Positions 8,274 through 16,375 of a stretch of DNA of 64,000 bases are shown here, piece by piece. Each line of letters opens with the position of its first letter. The stretch's first letter is position 1. Source of the stretch: Flavobacterium hungaricum (lineage in GTDB: Bacteria > Bacteroidota > Bacteroidia > Flavobacteriales > Flavobacteriaceae). Below the pieces are notes generated by a model that was not told the origin of the DNA, did not search any database, and was given only the letters and a program-made list of their open reading frames with translations. The DNA lies in NCBI RefSeq assembly GCF_015182285.1, contig NZ_PRDM01000002.1, positions 1,054,001-1,118,000 on the forward strand, written 5' to 3'. The translations under genes were made by a program, and so were the position numbers.

Positions 8274-8957
8274 ATGAAATTTAGTACAGCATCATTTTTA
8301 GTTTTACTTTTTGTTTGTTCAAATTCGTATTCACAGTTAAGTTCAGATCGGATATTCGACAGCTTTAAACAAGGAGAACGTACTAATTGTTCGTCAATTG
8401 CTTTTATCAAAGCGTCTTTGAATATTTTTGGATTAGACAATCTGTTTATCACAGAAAAAGAAGGAGACAGTTTGTACAAAATAACCTTAAAAAATAATGC
8501 TTCTTTTACGCTGACCAGTAAAGAACTGAACACTGCAACGATTTCTGCCGATTTTGTTTTTATCAAAAAAAGCGAAGACAGCAAAAATATTCGGGATTAT
8601 GCCGTTTTAGCATACGCTGTTATGGCAAAATACAAACAGATTATAGACAAAGAAGAGAGTTTTGAAAAAGCATTAGAAGATCTAGAAGAAGGAGAATTAT
8701 ACACACCGACTATTTATAAATATTTAGGTTTTGAAAAAGGAAAACAAATCGAAAAATTAAAACGATTATCTGGAGGTGAATACTGTGGCGTTGTTGCCTG
8801 GTCAAACGCACATGCTGTTTTTGTCTGCGAAGATTTTATGGATTATTACGGAAATAAAAAAAGTTTGTGGGATAAATACCCAGGACGTTTTAGAATCATA
8901 AATGATCAAGGCGCAGGAGGCGAGATGTCGGTTTCTGTAGCTCAAGGAGCATTATAA
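8274..8957 (+). CDS. Secreted protein, possible papain-like cysteine peptidase fold
   Basis: This 227-residue protein has a clear signal peptide (MKFSTASFLVLLFVCSNSYSQ). The mature region begins FDSFKQGERTNCSSIAFIKASLNIFG, where a Cys opens a helix as in papain-like and calpain-like peptidases. Later come SNAHAVFVCED (His) and IINDQGAGG (Asn/Asp), giving a Cys-His-Asn order. The fold assignment is inference from this spacing, and overall similarity to known peptidases is weak. A strong terminator follows at 8957-8998. Confidence 0.6.
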   Translation: MKFSTASFLVLLFVCSNSYSQLSSDRIFDSFKQGERTNCSSIAFIKASLNIFGLDNLFITEKEGDSLYKITLKNNASFTLTSKELNTATISADFVFIKKSEDSKNIRDYAVLAYAVMAKYKQIIDKEESFEKALEDLEEGELYTPTIYKYLGFEKGKQIEKLKRLSGGEYCGVVAWSNAHAVFVCEDFMDYYGNKKSLWDKYPGRFRIINDQGAGGEMSVSVAQGAL

Positions 8958-8998
8958 AAAAAGCGCGAAAATCAAATTTGACTTTCGCGCTTTTTTTT
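8957..8998. terminator. Bidirectional terminator
   Basis: A 14-bp stem (AAAAAAGCGCGAAA / TTTCGCGCTTTTTT) lies directly after the stop at 8957. It separates chromosomal genes on the left from the minus-strand tail cluster on the right, and may end transcripts from both sides. Confidence 0.85.
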
Positions 8999-9048
8999 TG
9001 ATTAAAGTATAAAAGTAATTTTGAATGAAGTGAAATGCTATTCCAGAC

Positions 9049-9576
9049 TTATTTTTCTGGATGATATTTAGGATCAATAGTAATGAGAAGTCTTTTGAAG
9101 AGTAGAATTAAACGATTTCGTATTGATTTGAGAATCAAAGTCATGGCGTCAAAATTTTCTACTTCTTTTTTGGTTTTGATCGCGATTATATTACTAATGA
9201 TAGAAATACCATCGCTGACAATAAGTAAGTCAACAACAATAGTTACAAACCATTTAAAGTTGTAATTTAAACCTTTGCTCATGAGAGCCAATGCAGTGGG
9301 AATTAGTAAAACGGCTAGTTTGGAAACGAATCCTAAGGCTAGTTTTTTGAAACTAAAAGCGTTATTTAAAACAATAGTTTTAACAATGCCTAAAAAAGTA
9401 TCCATTACCATTAAATAGAATAATACCCTTACAATTCCTGTGTCCATGTCTAAATAGATAAACACGAGATAGAGTAATAATTTTAATTCATTTAAATACT
9501 CTGAGATTTTCTGTATCACGGTTTTTGGGGTTTTGAGATTTGAGATAAATAATCTTTTGGGGTTTTTACGCCCCAA
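9049..9576 (-). CDS. Phage-type holin
   Basis: This protein of up to 175 residues has three or four hydrophobic segments (LLLYLVFIYLD, VLFYLMVMDTFLGIVKTIV, FVSKLAVLLIPTALALMSKG, WFVTIVVDLLIVSDGISIISN) between charged ends, like the toxin-secretion/phage-lysis holin family. Holins form inner-membrane lesions that let endolysin reach the wall. The TTG start at 9576 lies inside a 12-bp hairpin. A GTG about 18 codons downstream (VIQKISEYLNELK) is an alternative, so the start is uncertain. It is the last gene of the baseplate operon and pairs functionally with the M15 endolysin at 15510-15992. Confidence 0.75.
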   Translation of the reverse strand: MGRKNPKRLFISNLKTPKTVIQKISEYLNELKLLLYLVFIYLDMDTGIVRVLFYLMVMDTFLGIVKTIVLNNAFSFKKLALGFVSKLAVLLIPTALALMSKGLNYNFKWFVTIVVDLLIVSDGISIISNIIAIKTKKEVENFDAMTLILKSIRNRLILLFKRLLITIDPKYHPEK

Positions 9577-9582
9577 AAGATT
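9551..9582 (-). promoter_or_regulatory. Perfect hairpin at the holin start
   Basis: A 12-bp perfect inverted repeat (AATCTTTTGGGG / CCCCAAAAGATT) with an 8-nt loop spans the predicted holin start. It lies between the collar-protein stop and the holin coding region. There is no U-run after it on the minus strand, so it is not a standard terminator. A translational or attenuation control of holin expression is possible (inference). Confidence 0.5.
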
Positions 9583-9599
9583 AGTAGGGTAATTAATTA

Positions 9600-11924
9600 T
9601 TATGGTTCAACTGGATTAGGATCCATTGGTTTATCATTATGAGCAGCAATTCCAGAAATAATGTAATTATCTACATTTTCAACATCTAACAGCGCAACTT
9701 CCAGCGGTTCATCTTTAAAAATAATAGATTCAATTGCTTTTGTTTTTCCTGTTTTATCTATCAAAAACATGGTTTCCAAAACATTTTTGGTGCTTACCCA
9801 TTTAACGTTTTCACCGTCTTCAGTTACTAATAAAGGGTGTTCGCCGGTAACTTTAATTGTAGTATCTGCAGTTTGAATTTCGTAGTAACTTGGCTGAATA
9901 CTTGTAGTTTTGTTCACTACAGTTACTTCTGCTTTAGCAGCTTCGCTTAATTTTCCGTTCCAAAGCATATAATCGCCTTCAGATTCATCAATTTCATTCG
10001 GGAAAGTCAATCCGTGCAGTTTGTCTCCAACTACAATATTTTTCAATTTTTTAGATTGTCCAGACGCCATCGTTACTAGAGATTCTACGTCAAAACAGCC
10101 TCCTGGGCCACTACCACCGCTGCCGCCATTTGAGCCTATAGAAACCATAATTTCGCTTGATAATGCAGAGGCATTTCCGGCAGCATCTAATGCCCTTACT
10201 GCGAAATAATATGTTGTGTTTGCTGAACCTGTAAAAAGACCAGAGGTATATGGAGTTCCGTAATATGGGTCAGAAACTTCTCCGGTAGATGTTCTTCTGT
10301 AAACCTGATACCTGACAACACCAATATTATCTGTTGAAGGATACCATGAAAGAGTAATATAATTGCCTTCTAAAGAATAATCTAAATCAGTTGGTACAGA
10401 GGGTTTTATAGTGTCTAAGATAGTTGTAACATCTAATGTATTGCTGGAACCTGAAAGATTTCCTGATGCATCTCTTGCGATAACATAGAAATTATATTGT
10501 GCTCCAGATGTTAGACCGCTGGCATCGTATGTGGTAACATTTCCTAAAGTTTCTATTTGAATTCCATCTTTATACAATAAATAATTTGTTACATTACTAA
10601 AACCAGTTGGAGCATCCCAAGATAAAGTTAAAGTTGTGCTGCTAATATTTGTTGCTTTTAAATTTGCTGGCTTCGCAGCATCACTTGTACCTCCTGTGTA
10701 TACAATAAATTGAACCACTCGGTATGGACTCATAAGCGGAAAAGATTTACTTCCTCCAGTTTTGTCTGTCCTGTTTGTAGAAGAAATACCTTCATCTGAA
10801 TTAGCCGATTCGACTATTGACTGTCTAGTACTATTTCCGCCGCCGTCGGTTGGCAAAGCGTGATCGTGAGCAGGCATTTCTTCAATAGTTAAACCTTTGG
10901 CTACGTTTCCGCCAACATTTCCTATTTGATCAAAAGGCCATATGCGAGTTCCATTATCACCAAGATAATAGGTCAGATTTTCGTAATAAGCTCGTTGGCC
11001 AAATTGCATATTACGTTCATTTTGAGTAGGATTGTAAAGCCCAACAGGCATTCTTCCTCTCAATGGGATATATTCTTCCCAGCCTTCAGGAATTGGGTCC
11101 GTCTTCCCCCAAATGGCAATCATTCCAATTGGGACCGCTGATGCTGGTTTGCTTTCTAAAATCGTAATACGCTCAATTAACGAAGCGATTATCGTATTAT
11201 TTTTAACGACCTGGTTTGCACTATTTAATGATAAAAAATCATTTGAAGTTGCCAGACTTAAATTGTTTAAATATAATTGATGAGATCCAAGGCTTAAATT
11301 GCCTTCCATGGCTTTTGAGCCGTTTAACGGAAGATAATTTTGTTTAATATCCGCTTCTATTGCATCAATATTGGTTTCAATTGCGCCGATATTGGTTTCA
11401 ATTGCATCAATATTTCCTTCAACAGCAGCAATGTTGGACTTTATAGCTGTAATATTAGCGTTGATTAAAGCTAAAATTTCCTCAATCGCATTAAGATCTT
11501 TTACAACTTTAAAACCATTTAGATCATAATACACTACAGTTTCTTCGTTATTTGTAACGGGAATTCCTAAAGCATCTGCATATACTGCTTCATAATCGTA
11601 ATAAGCAGTTTGAGAGGTTCCGTCTCCGTATATTAAATTGGTAGCTTTTCTTGTTGTTTTTAAAAAGAAAGTTGGAGTTCCTCTTTCAATCGGATATAAA
11701 ATACCTGCTGCATTTCCGTCCTCATCCGTTTCATCCTGATGAATAATCGCCCAGCCTCTGCTATTAGGCGTTGCCGGTGCGACAATATAATTGAAATTGG
11801 TCTCAATGCTTAAATGTTTTTTTAAGGCTTCATAAAGCTCGGATCTGTAAGCAGTCTGGAGTCTTTCTAAAGTTTCTTGTTCAAGAGGAAAACCTCCAGA
11901 ATGCGTAAAATTTACTTGTTTCAT
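9600..11924 (-). CDS. Tail collar/fibre protein with two FN3 domains and a C-terminal Hint domain
   Basis: This is a 774-residue multidomain structural protein. After a 150-residue N-terminal module there is a coiled coil with repeated IxAIxxNI units (about residues 152-190). Next is a phage tail-collar-like domain (VPIGMIAIWGKTDPIPEGW, RGRMPVGLYN, AHDHALP). Two fibronectin type III domains follow (about 415-500 and 502-595), then a Gly-rich linker and a complete Hint domain from Cys610 to Asn763. Hint landmarks are Cys610 (GGCFDVESLV), TGEH with His696, and the terminal AAHN. Only 11 residues follow Asn763, starting with Asp. Hint domains cleave their own backbone, so the protein may process itself. 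It sits in the baseplate operon upstream of the holin gene. Confidence 0.8.
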   Translation of the reverse strand: MKQVNFTHSGGFPLEQETLERLQTAYRSELYEALKKHLSIETNFNYIVAPATPNSRGWAIIHQDETDEDGNAAGILYPIERGTPTFFLKTTRKATNLIYGDGTSQTAYYDYEAVYADALGIPVTNNEETVVYYDLNGFKVVKDLNAIEEILALINANITAIKSNIAAVEGNIDAIETNIGAIETNIDAIEADIKQNYLPLNGSKAMEGNLSLGSHQLYLNNLSLATSNDFLSLNSANQVVKNNTIIASLIERITILESKPASAVPIGMIAIWGKTDPIPEGWEEYIPLRGRMPVGLYNPTQNERNMQFGQRAYYENLTYYLGDNGTRIWPFDQIGNVGGNVAKGLTIEEMPAHDHALPTDGGGNSTRQSIVESANSDEGISSTNRTDKTGGSKSFPLMSPYRVVQFIVYTGGTSDAAKPANLKATNISSTTLTLSWDAPTGFSNVTNYLLYKDGIQIETLGNVTTYDASGLTSGAQYNFYVIARDASGNLSGSSNTLDVTTILDTIKPSVPTDLDYSLEGNYITLSWYPSTDNIGVVRYQVYRRTSTGEVSDPYYGTPYTSGLFTGSANTTYYFAVRALDAAGNASALSSEIMVSIGSNGGSGGSGPGGCFDVESLVTMASGQSKKLKNIVVGDKLHGLTFPNEIDESEGDYMLWNGKLSEAAKAEVTVVNKTTSIQPSYYEIQTADTTIKVTGEHPLLVTEDGENVKWVSTKNVLETMFLIDKTGKTKAIESIIFKDEPLEVALLDVENVDNYIISGIAAHNDKPMDPNPVEP

Positions 11925-11965
11925 TTGTGATGATTTAAATTTCTGTTGTTTTTTTAATTTCTGAT

Positions 11966-12625
11966 TTAGGTTACTGTATAATACAAGTAGCTTGCATAAC
12001 TTTTTCCAGCCAGTTTATAGAAGTTAAGAAGATTGTGGTATTCTATCGAAGTAACGTTAATTGCCTCTGTCTCTGGGCTAGATGCATTTCCATTTAATGC
12101 AGCAGGAATAGTTAGGTTTCGAACTAAAATTTCGGGAATAAAAACCCTAAAGTTGGCGTAAGATACTTTCGTATAATCATCAAAGTGAGCTAAGTAAACA
12201 GGTTTGTTGTCTTTACTGTAATATTCATAATTGTTGAAAATCGTTAATAAAGGCATTCTTAATTCACCTTTAATTATCGTTCCGTCTGGTAAAACCTTAT
12301 CCTTTTCAAAATATTCTTTATGGAGATACAAATATTGAAGTGAAGGCTTTACAGATTCATCAATATAAATTAAGCCGCGTTGTCTTTTTTGTTCGATGCT
12401 GAGATTGGGATCGTATTTTTGGGTAATATTAAAAGCTTCGTTTAATACTTTTTCCAGATAAATGACCTGTCCTGTGTGCTGCATTTTGTATAGAATACTT
12501 TCGTAAAGAGAATGAAGCGGTGCCAGCAGTGTATTGAGCCAGACGGCATGGGTTCTTTTTCTGAGAATAGGAGGGATGAGCCATAAGAGGAGTTTTCCCC
12601 ATTTTAAAACAGTGTATTTGTTCAT
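11966..12625 (-). CDS. Baseplate wedge candidate (tail protein I-like position)
   Basis: This 219-residue protein opens MNKYTVLKWGKLLLWLIPPILRK, then a helical region and a mostly beta C-terminal half. It has no signal peptide; the hydrophobic start is short and probably amphipathic. It lies between the J-like baseplate gene and the collar protein, which is where phages such as P2 or Mu place the tail protein I gene. The assignment rests on position rather than on a visible motif. Confidence 0.5.
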   Translation of the reverse strand: MNKYTVLKWGKLLLWLIPPILRKRTHAVWLNTLLAPLHSLYESILYKMQHTGQVIYLEKVLNEAFNITQKYDPNLSIEQKRQRGLIYIDESVKPSLQYLYLHKEYFEKDKVLPDGTIIKGELRMPLLTIFNNYEYYSKDNKPVYLAHFDDYTKVSYANFRVFIPEILVRNLTIPAALNGNASSPETEAINVTSIEYHNLLNFYKLAGKSYASYLYYTVT

Positions 12626-12640
12626 TGTAAATATATTTGA

Positions 12641-13708
12641 CTATTGTTTATCTCTGTAAAATGTATAAGGAATGTAGTTTACCTCAATATCAAGGGCATC
12701 GATATCAAAATATCCCGCTCTGGGAATAAAATATTCTATTGCTGTAACGTCCTTCAAAACAGGAGCTGTGCTGTCATTTGAATTTTTGGCGATTGAAGTC
12801 TCAATTTTACTCAATATTGGAAGCTTAATACCTTCTGCTTTTTGAATGGCATCCACTAAAAATGTTTTCACAAAAGCGCCATTAAATTCAATATTTCGTA
12901 GATGGTCATTTACAGCATCCAGTACTGGGAAAATATCCCTGTCAAGTATTAAAGAACCATTTTTGTCATCTAATTTAAAATCGCTGTTATCTTCGTAAGC
13001 TTTTAGCAGGTCTTTTTGAACCTGAGTAGGTTGGCTTAAACTTTTCAGTTGATAATATTCAATGTTTTCTGGATTAATAAAAATTGCCAATGGATCTACG
13101 TAAACATTTAGTTTTAAGCTTAATATATCTCCATCATCAGAAGTAATGTAAACTTGATTTCCGGCATCCTTAATTTTTGCAATGTATTCTTTAAAAGCAA
13201 AAAGCTGGTTGGGAACATCAATTCTAGAGATTTTGCCATCATTTTCGGTTGCTACTTTTATAAAAACAACCCCAACTTTATTATGGAAATAATCAGAAAA
13301 AATTTCTTTTATTTCTTTACCTGGATTTAATACCGTCTCCAAATCAATTTCGCTTACTGCGCAGTGTTTGATGATTTTAGAAGCTTCAGGATCATCGATT
13401 CCTTCGGTATCAAATTGATAAGAACCGTCTTTCCAGATCAGCGAAACGCCATTGGTAGAATCAGCAGTTAAAGGCGAACCATAATGAAAGTTTAATGCCT
13501 GTTCGCGATACCAGTTTAAAGTGTGAGGTCTTGATATTAAAGCATTTTTTTCTACGATTTTTTCGTGTACCCAGATTGCAGTAGCTACAATATTGGTCCA
13601 AAGTCTCCAAATACTTGTTTTCGATTCACTTGTTAATTTATTGAGGGAACTTTGTTTTTCCTTTTCGTTCAGAATTTCCTTCTGTATTTCAGCAATTGTA
13701 CGTGCCAT
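12641..13708 (-). CDS. Baseplate J-like protein candidate
   Basis: This 355-residue soluble protein begins with a charged helix (MARTIAEIQKEILNEKEKQSSLNKLTSESKTSIWRLWTNIVATAIWVHEKIV). A mixed alpha/beta body follows, ending in a beta-rich segment (VEVNYIPYTFYRDKQ-like). Length, N-terminal layout and position after the gp25 and gpX-like genes match the baseplate J wedge protein of contractile tails. The exact family cannot be confirmed by eye. It is part of the operon reading from 14476 down to 9049. Confidence 0.6.
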   Translation of the reverse strand: MARTIAEIQKEILNEKEKQSSLNKLTSESKTSIWRLWTNIVATAIWVHEKIVEKNALISRPHTLNWYREQALNFHYGSPLTADSTNGVSLIWKDGSYQFDTEGIDDPEASKIIKHCAVSEIDLETVLNPGKEIKEIFSDYFHNKVGVVFIKVATENDGKISRIDVPNQLFAFKEYIAKIKDAGNQVYITSDDGDILSLKLNVYVDPLAIFINPENIEYYQLKSLSQPTQVQKDLLKAYEDNSDFKLDDKNGSLILDRDIFPVLDAVNDHLRNIEFNGAFVKTFLVDAIQKAEGIKLPILSKIETSIAKNSNDSTAPVLKDVTAIEYFIPRAGYFDIDALDIEVNYIPYTFYRDKQ

Positions 13709-13887
13709 ATTTTTGATTTTTGATATAGTTTATCCTGTAAGACATGTAGAATATGCTTATAGTTAACTGATTATGTTTTTTTGTGATGACTACAGAAATG
13801 TAGTTTTGCTTTTAGAATTTTCTAAAAAAGAGCAGTAAAGATTTTGCCTGAAGATTTTGTTGTGTTGAGCACACGTTTTTGGTTTGA
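13709..13887. other. 179-bp intra-operon gap
   Basis: No ORF was found. Two short palindromes are present (TTTAGAAAATTCTAAA at about 13812-13827, and CTACA...TGTAG just beside it). They could form RNA hairpins between the gpX-like and J-like genes. Confidence 0.3.
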
Positions 13888-14190
13888 TTAATAAATGATA
13901 AAATCATCCTCAATAATCATGTAATCAATTCCAGAGAAGTTATCAAGCAAAAACTCTTCTTCTTCTGTAAGCGCTGTTGCAGGTTTATGATTCCTAGAAT
14001 TGTAATATTCGACAATATCTTTTTTAAAGGCTTCGCGGCCAATTTTTAGATCGTTGTATACAGAAAGGTCTTCTGTAAGATCAAAACGATCATTATCTTC
14101 TAAAAGATCAAATACTTTTTCAATACTTCCGTATTCTTGCAGCGAAATATCAAAAATGTTTTGATTTTCCTGTGGTTTAATAGTTTCCAT
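13888..14190 (-). CDS. Tail protein X / LysM-like baseplate protein
   Basis: This 100-residue protein starts METIKPQENQNIFDISLQEYGSIEKVFDLLEDN. The segment QNIFDISLQEYGS...VFDLLEDN...DLKIGREAF follows the short LysM-type fold of phage tail protein X, which joins hub and wedge. The start at 14190 overlaps the gp25 stop by 14 nt, implying coupled translation. A start at 14220 in the same frame is less likely because it would overlap gp25 more deeply. The second half (EEEEFLLDNFSGIDYMIIEDDFIIY) is acidic. Confidence 0.65.
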   Translation of the reverse strand: METIKPQENQNIFDISLQEYGSIEKVFDLLEDNDRFDLTEDLSVYNDLKIGREAFKKDIVEYYNSRNHKPATALTEEEEFLLDNFSGIDYMIIEDDFIIY

Positions 14191-14476
14191 CGATTTTAAT
14201 GTTTTGTAAATCGTTGACATCTAACGTTGTTACGTGAAAATTGTCATACGATAATTGTTTGTCTATTTCGTTTTCAAGCCTCAGCCTGGATGTGGCATCT
14301 GGACTGTTGATATATTTTTTGATTCCCACGCCAAGAATTGGAAACTCTTTATAGCTTCCTTTTTGGCTTAACAGCAAATGTTCAATATTTTGCTGATCAG
14401 CTTCTTTAATGACAAAATCGCCATCGGTAAGAGAATCAATTATCAGTAAGTCATCTTCTATGATAAAATCTTTCAT
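14177..14476 (-). CDS. gpW/gp25-like baseplate wedge protein
   Basis: This 99-residue protein matches the gp25 (gpW) family in size and pattern: an N-terminal beta hairpin region (MKDFIIEDDLLIIDSLTDGDFVIKEAD), a central QKGSYKEFPILGVGIKKYINSPD and a C-terminal LRLENEIDKQL region. gp25 is a conserved core of all contractile tail baseplates, where it helps trigger sheath contraction. It is the first gene after the promoter at 14565-14628. A 19-codon micro-ORF ends with its TGA overlapping this ATG. Confidence 0.8.
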   Translation of the reverse strand: MKDFIIEDDLLIIDSLTDGDFVIKEADQQNIEHLLLSQKGSYKEFPILGVGIKKYINSPDATSRLRLENEIDKQLSYDNFHVTTLDVNDLQNIKIDGNY

Positions 14477-14532
14477 ATATCGTTTTTGTTATAAAATTTT
14501 GAGTGATTTTTTTCTCTGAATCTGCGCGCCAT
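14473..14532 (-). CDS. Possible leader micro-ORF before gp25
   Basis: An ATG at 14530-14532 opens 19 codons of a strongly basic peptide (MARRFREKNHSKFYNKNDI). Its TGA stop overlaps the gp25 start codon as ATGA. The arrangement suggests translational coupling. Such short frames also arise by chance, so support is limited. Confidence 0.3.
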   Translation of the reverse strand: MARRFREKNHSKFYNKNDI

Positions 14533-14564
14533 ATTCAAAGAATATTGGTTTTTATTTCATACTG

Positions 14565-14628
14565 TAAAAATACGATAAGAGGGTCCTTTTGCCAAGAATT
14601 TGAACCTTCCAGATCAGTAGTTTCAGTA
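14565..14628 (-). promoter_or_regulatory. TACTGA-type promoter of the baseplate operon
   Basis: On the minus strand the element TACTGAAACTACTGA (14614-14628) is followed after 41 bp by the -7 box TATTTTTA (14565-14572). It would drive gp25, gpX-like, J-like, I-like, collar and holin genes. This copy also has a TTG 20 bp before the -7 box. It matches the shared consensus exactly. Confidence 0.8.
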
Positions 14629-14699
14629 AGTTGTGAATTTATTTTAATTGCTTTTAATCAGGTAGTTGTGTTTTATTTTTGATGGTTGCAGCATTGTCT

Positions 14700-15032
14700 T
14701 TACACGCCTGGAACAATAAGCTCTACAATAAATTTAAAAATCGTTTTGATGATATTATTTTTAAGCGAATTCAATTTTATTTTTGAGATTCCCGTAGTTT
14801 GCAAAGTTTGTAAAGCCACCAAATCGAGCTGACTTTTTAAAAGCCATTCTAATTCTTCTTCGGTCAAATTTCCTGAAGCAAAAAGTAAAATCCAGCGTTC
14901 TAATTTTTCTCGGGATTTTTCGAGAAAAGCATTTAGATCTTTTTCTAATTCAGGTTTAAAATCGCTGTAACTTTTGGTTATAACAGTTTTAAGTCTGTTT
15001 TTTAATTCTTCTAATACTTGATCGTTGTTCAT
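14700..15032 (-). CDS. Small helical protein of the lysis operon
   Basis: This 110-residue protein is mainly alpha-helical and charged (LEELKNRLKTVITKSYSDFKPELEKDLNAFLEKSREKLERW). It ends in a hydrophobic C-terminal segment (IIKTIFKFIVELIVPGV) that could be a membrane anchor. It is the third gene after the endolysin and lipoprotein genes, 4 nt from the latter. A tail-anchored spanin or lysis regulator is possible from position and shape, but no family is recognised. Confidence 0.5.
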   Translation of the reverse strand: MNNDQVLEELKNRLKTVITKSYSDFKPELEKDLNAFLEKSREKLERWILLFASGNLTEEELEWLLKSQLDLVALQTLQTTGISKIKLNSLKNNIIKTIFKFIVELIVPGV

Positions 15033-15036
15033 ATTT

Positions 15037-15507
15037 TTAAGAGTTGAGGTTAATTAAATCCAAAAGCAATTCTTTTGATTCTTTATCTTTTTTAATTTCA
15101 TATTGAATAAGTAAATCCAAAGCATCCGAAATTTGTTTTTTGGATTCTTCTTGAAAAACCGGCGATACAATTCCTTTTTTCTCCCAAATTTTAAAGAAAC
15201 CCGCCAGAAGATTTTTCTCCTTATCATTCAAAACCTGCCACATCGCAAAAGTGATTTCGTTATTGGGCTTGTTTTTTTCATATTCCGTCAATTTTTCGAT
15301 GTTTAATAAAAGAGATTGAACCTTTTCTTTCTGTGTTGTGAAAGGAGTATTGGCTTGATTTAAAAGCTGTATCGTTTCAACTTTAATTTCAGTTGTTTTT
15401 TGATACGAATATTGATCGAATAAAGCCGTCTTGGTCGAAGTGCATGAAGCAAGTGAAAGAGAAATTAAGATTAAAAACGAAGCAAGTTTAAAGTTTAATT
15501 TTTTCAT
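15037..15507 (-). CDS. Lysis-operon lipoprotein (spanin-like position)
   Basis: This 156-residue lipoprotein has an SPII signal (FLILISLSLASCTS, lipobox Cys22). The mature part is helical and charged. It sits 2 nt downstream of the endolysin gene stop and 4 nt before the next gene. A short lipoprotein next to an endolysin gene is what an outer-membrane spanin subunit looks like, so a role in outer-membrane disruption is inferred. It could also be an unrelated lipoprotein. Confidence 0.6.
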   Translation of the reverse strand: MKKLNFKLASFLILISLSLASCTSTKTALFDQYSYQKTTEIKVETIQLLNQANTPFTTQKEKVQSLLLNIEKLTEYEKNKPNNEITFAMWQVLNDKEKNLLAGFFKIWEKKGIVSPVFQEESKKQISDALDLLIQYEIKKDKESKELLLDLINLNS

Positions 15508-15509
15508 GA

Positions 15510-15992
15510 TTATTTGTATAAGATTACATAGTTTTTTTTGTCACGTTTTAGTTTGCTGAGCACCTTCCAGTCGCCGTATCCTTTTTTGTCAAAATGCGGG
15601 AGATCTTTAAATGTTTTCCAGTCACCGCCCCAGTTCCAGCCGTGTTTTTTAAAAACATTTACACATTCCTGCCAATCCGAAATTTGGTCGTTGTCCCAGT
15701 CTTTTGCAGTATCCCAAGAAGCCGTTTTTCCGTCAATGATTAAACAGATATCAACCGCAAAACCATAATTGTGAATCGATTGGCCGCCTTTGGCATTGGT
15801 TACTTTTTTGCCAGGTTTTGTTCTTCCAAAAGCGTAGAGATCTTCTTGTTCCTGAAAAGTTCTCAATCCTTGCGTAATGCGGACTTTGGCTCTTCCGGTA
15901 AGAGCGAGATCACATTCTTCGATGATTTTTGTGACTTCTTCCCTGACGGAAGGATGAAGCAGATCGATGTGTTTTTTTGTTGTTTGATCCAT
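15510..15992 (-). CDS. M15-family D-Ala-D-Ala carboxypeptidase endolysin
   Basis: This 160-residue protein has the M15 zinc-site pattern: SIHNYGFAVD with His74 and Asp81, and LPHFD with His133. There is also an upstream Arg-rich stretch (QGLRTFQEQEDLYAFGRTKPG) as in phage L-alanyl-D-glutamate or D,D-peptidases. It has no signal peptide, so it would need the holin to reach the wall. The start MDQTTKKHID at 15992 is preferred. An in-frame ATG at 16061 adds 23 residues without family resemblance. It is the first gene of the lysis operon after the promoter at 16194-16257. Confidence 0.8.
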   Translation of the reverse strand: MDQTTKKHIDLLHPSVREEVTKIIEECDLALTGRAKVRITQGLRTFQEQEDLYAFGRTKPGKKVTNAKGGQSIHNYGFAVDICLIIDGKTASWDTAKDWDNDQISDWQECVNVFKKHGWNWGGDWKTFKDLPHFDKKGYGDWKVLSKLKRDKKNYVILYK

Positions 15993-16193
15993 ATTTATAA
16001 GTGTTAATGATTTACAGTTTGAAGCATAAATAGCCTTTTCCAAATGTTCGGAAACAATCAAAAAATCTAGATTTGACGATAAGAAAAATGTGTTTTGAAA
16101 TTATTTGCAGCTTGATTTAATCGGAAAATAAATTCTTGAAAAGTGCTGTTTTAAAACCGCATTTAGAATAAGGCTTCTATTTTATTGAGACTG
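15993..16193 (-). other. Leader of the lysis operon
   Basis: About 200 nt separate the -7 box at 16194-16201 from the endolysin start. No conserved ORF or strong hairpin was recognised. A long leader before an endolysin gene may carry post-transcriptional control (inference). Confidence 0.3.
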
Positions 16194-16257
16194 TAAAAAT
16201 ACTCCAAAAAGGGCTTTTTTAGAAATAATAGCACTTTGTAAATCAGTAGTTTCAGTA
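16194..16257 (-). promoter_or_regulatory. TACTGA-type promoter of the lysis operon
   Basis: The element TACTGAAACTACTGA (minus strand, 16243-16257) precedes the -7 box TATTTTTA (16194-16201) by 41 bp. There is no TTG at -33. It would drive the endolysin, lipoprotein and helical-protein genes. Confidence 0.8.
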
Positions 16258-16321
16258 AGTGATAATGGACTTTTTGAGATTGTGTTTGGTGGTTTGGAAT
16301 TTAAAAATATGTGCAAAAAAT

Positions 16322-16353
16322 AACCCGTTTTTCTGAATTAAAAAAACGGGTTT
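16322..16353 (-). terminator. Terminator ending the sheath operon
   Basis: A stem AACCCGTTTTT / AAAAACGGGTT is followed on the minus strand by a U-rich stretch. It lies after the last gene of the run at 16376-25206 and before the lysis promoter, so it isolates the two operons. Confidence 0.7.
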
Positions 16354-16375
16354 CTGAATTTTTGACGTTGTTATT

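Noticed and set aside
9603..10097. A splicing intein
   Set aside because: The Hint domain ends only 11 residues before the C-terminus and the residue after HN is Asp, not Cys, Ser or Thr. Splicing to a useful C-extein is unlikely.
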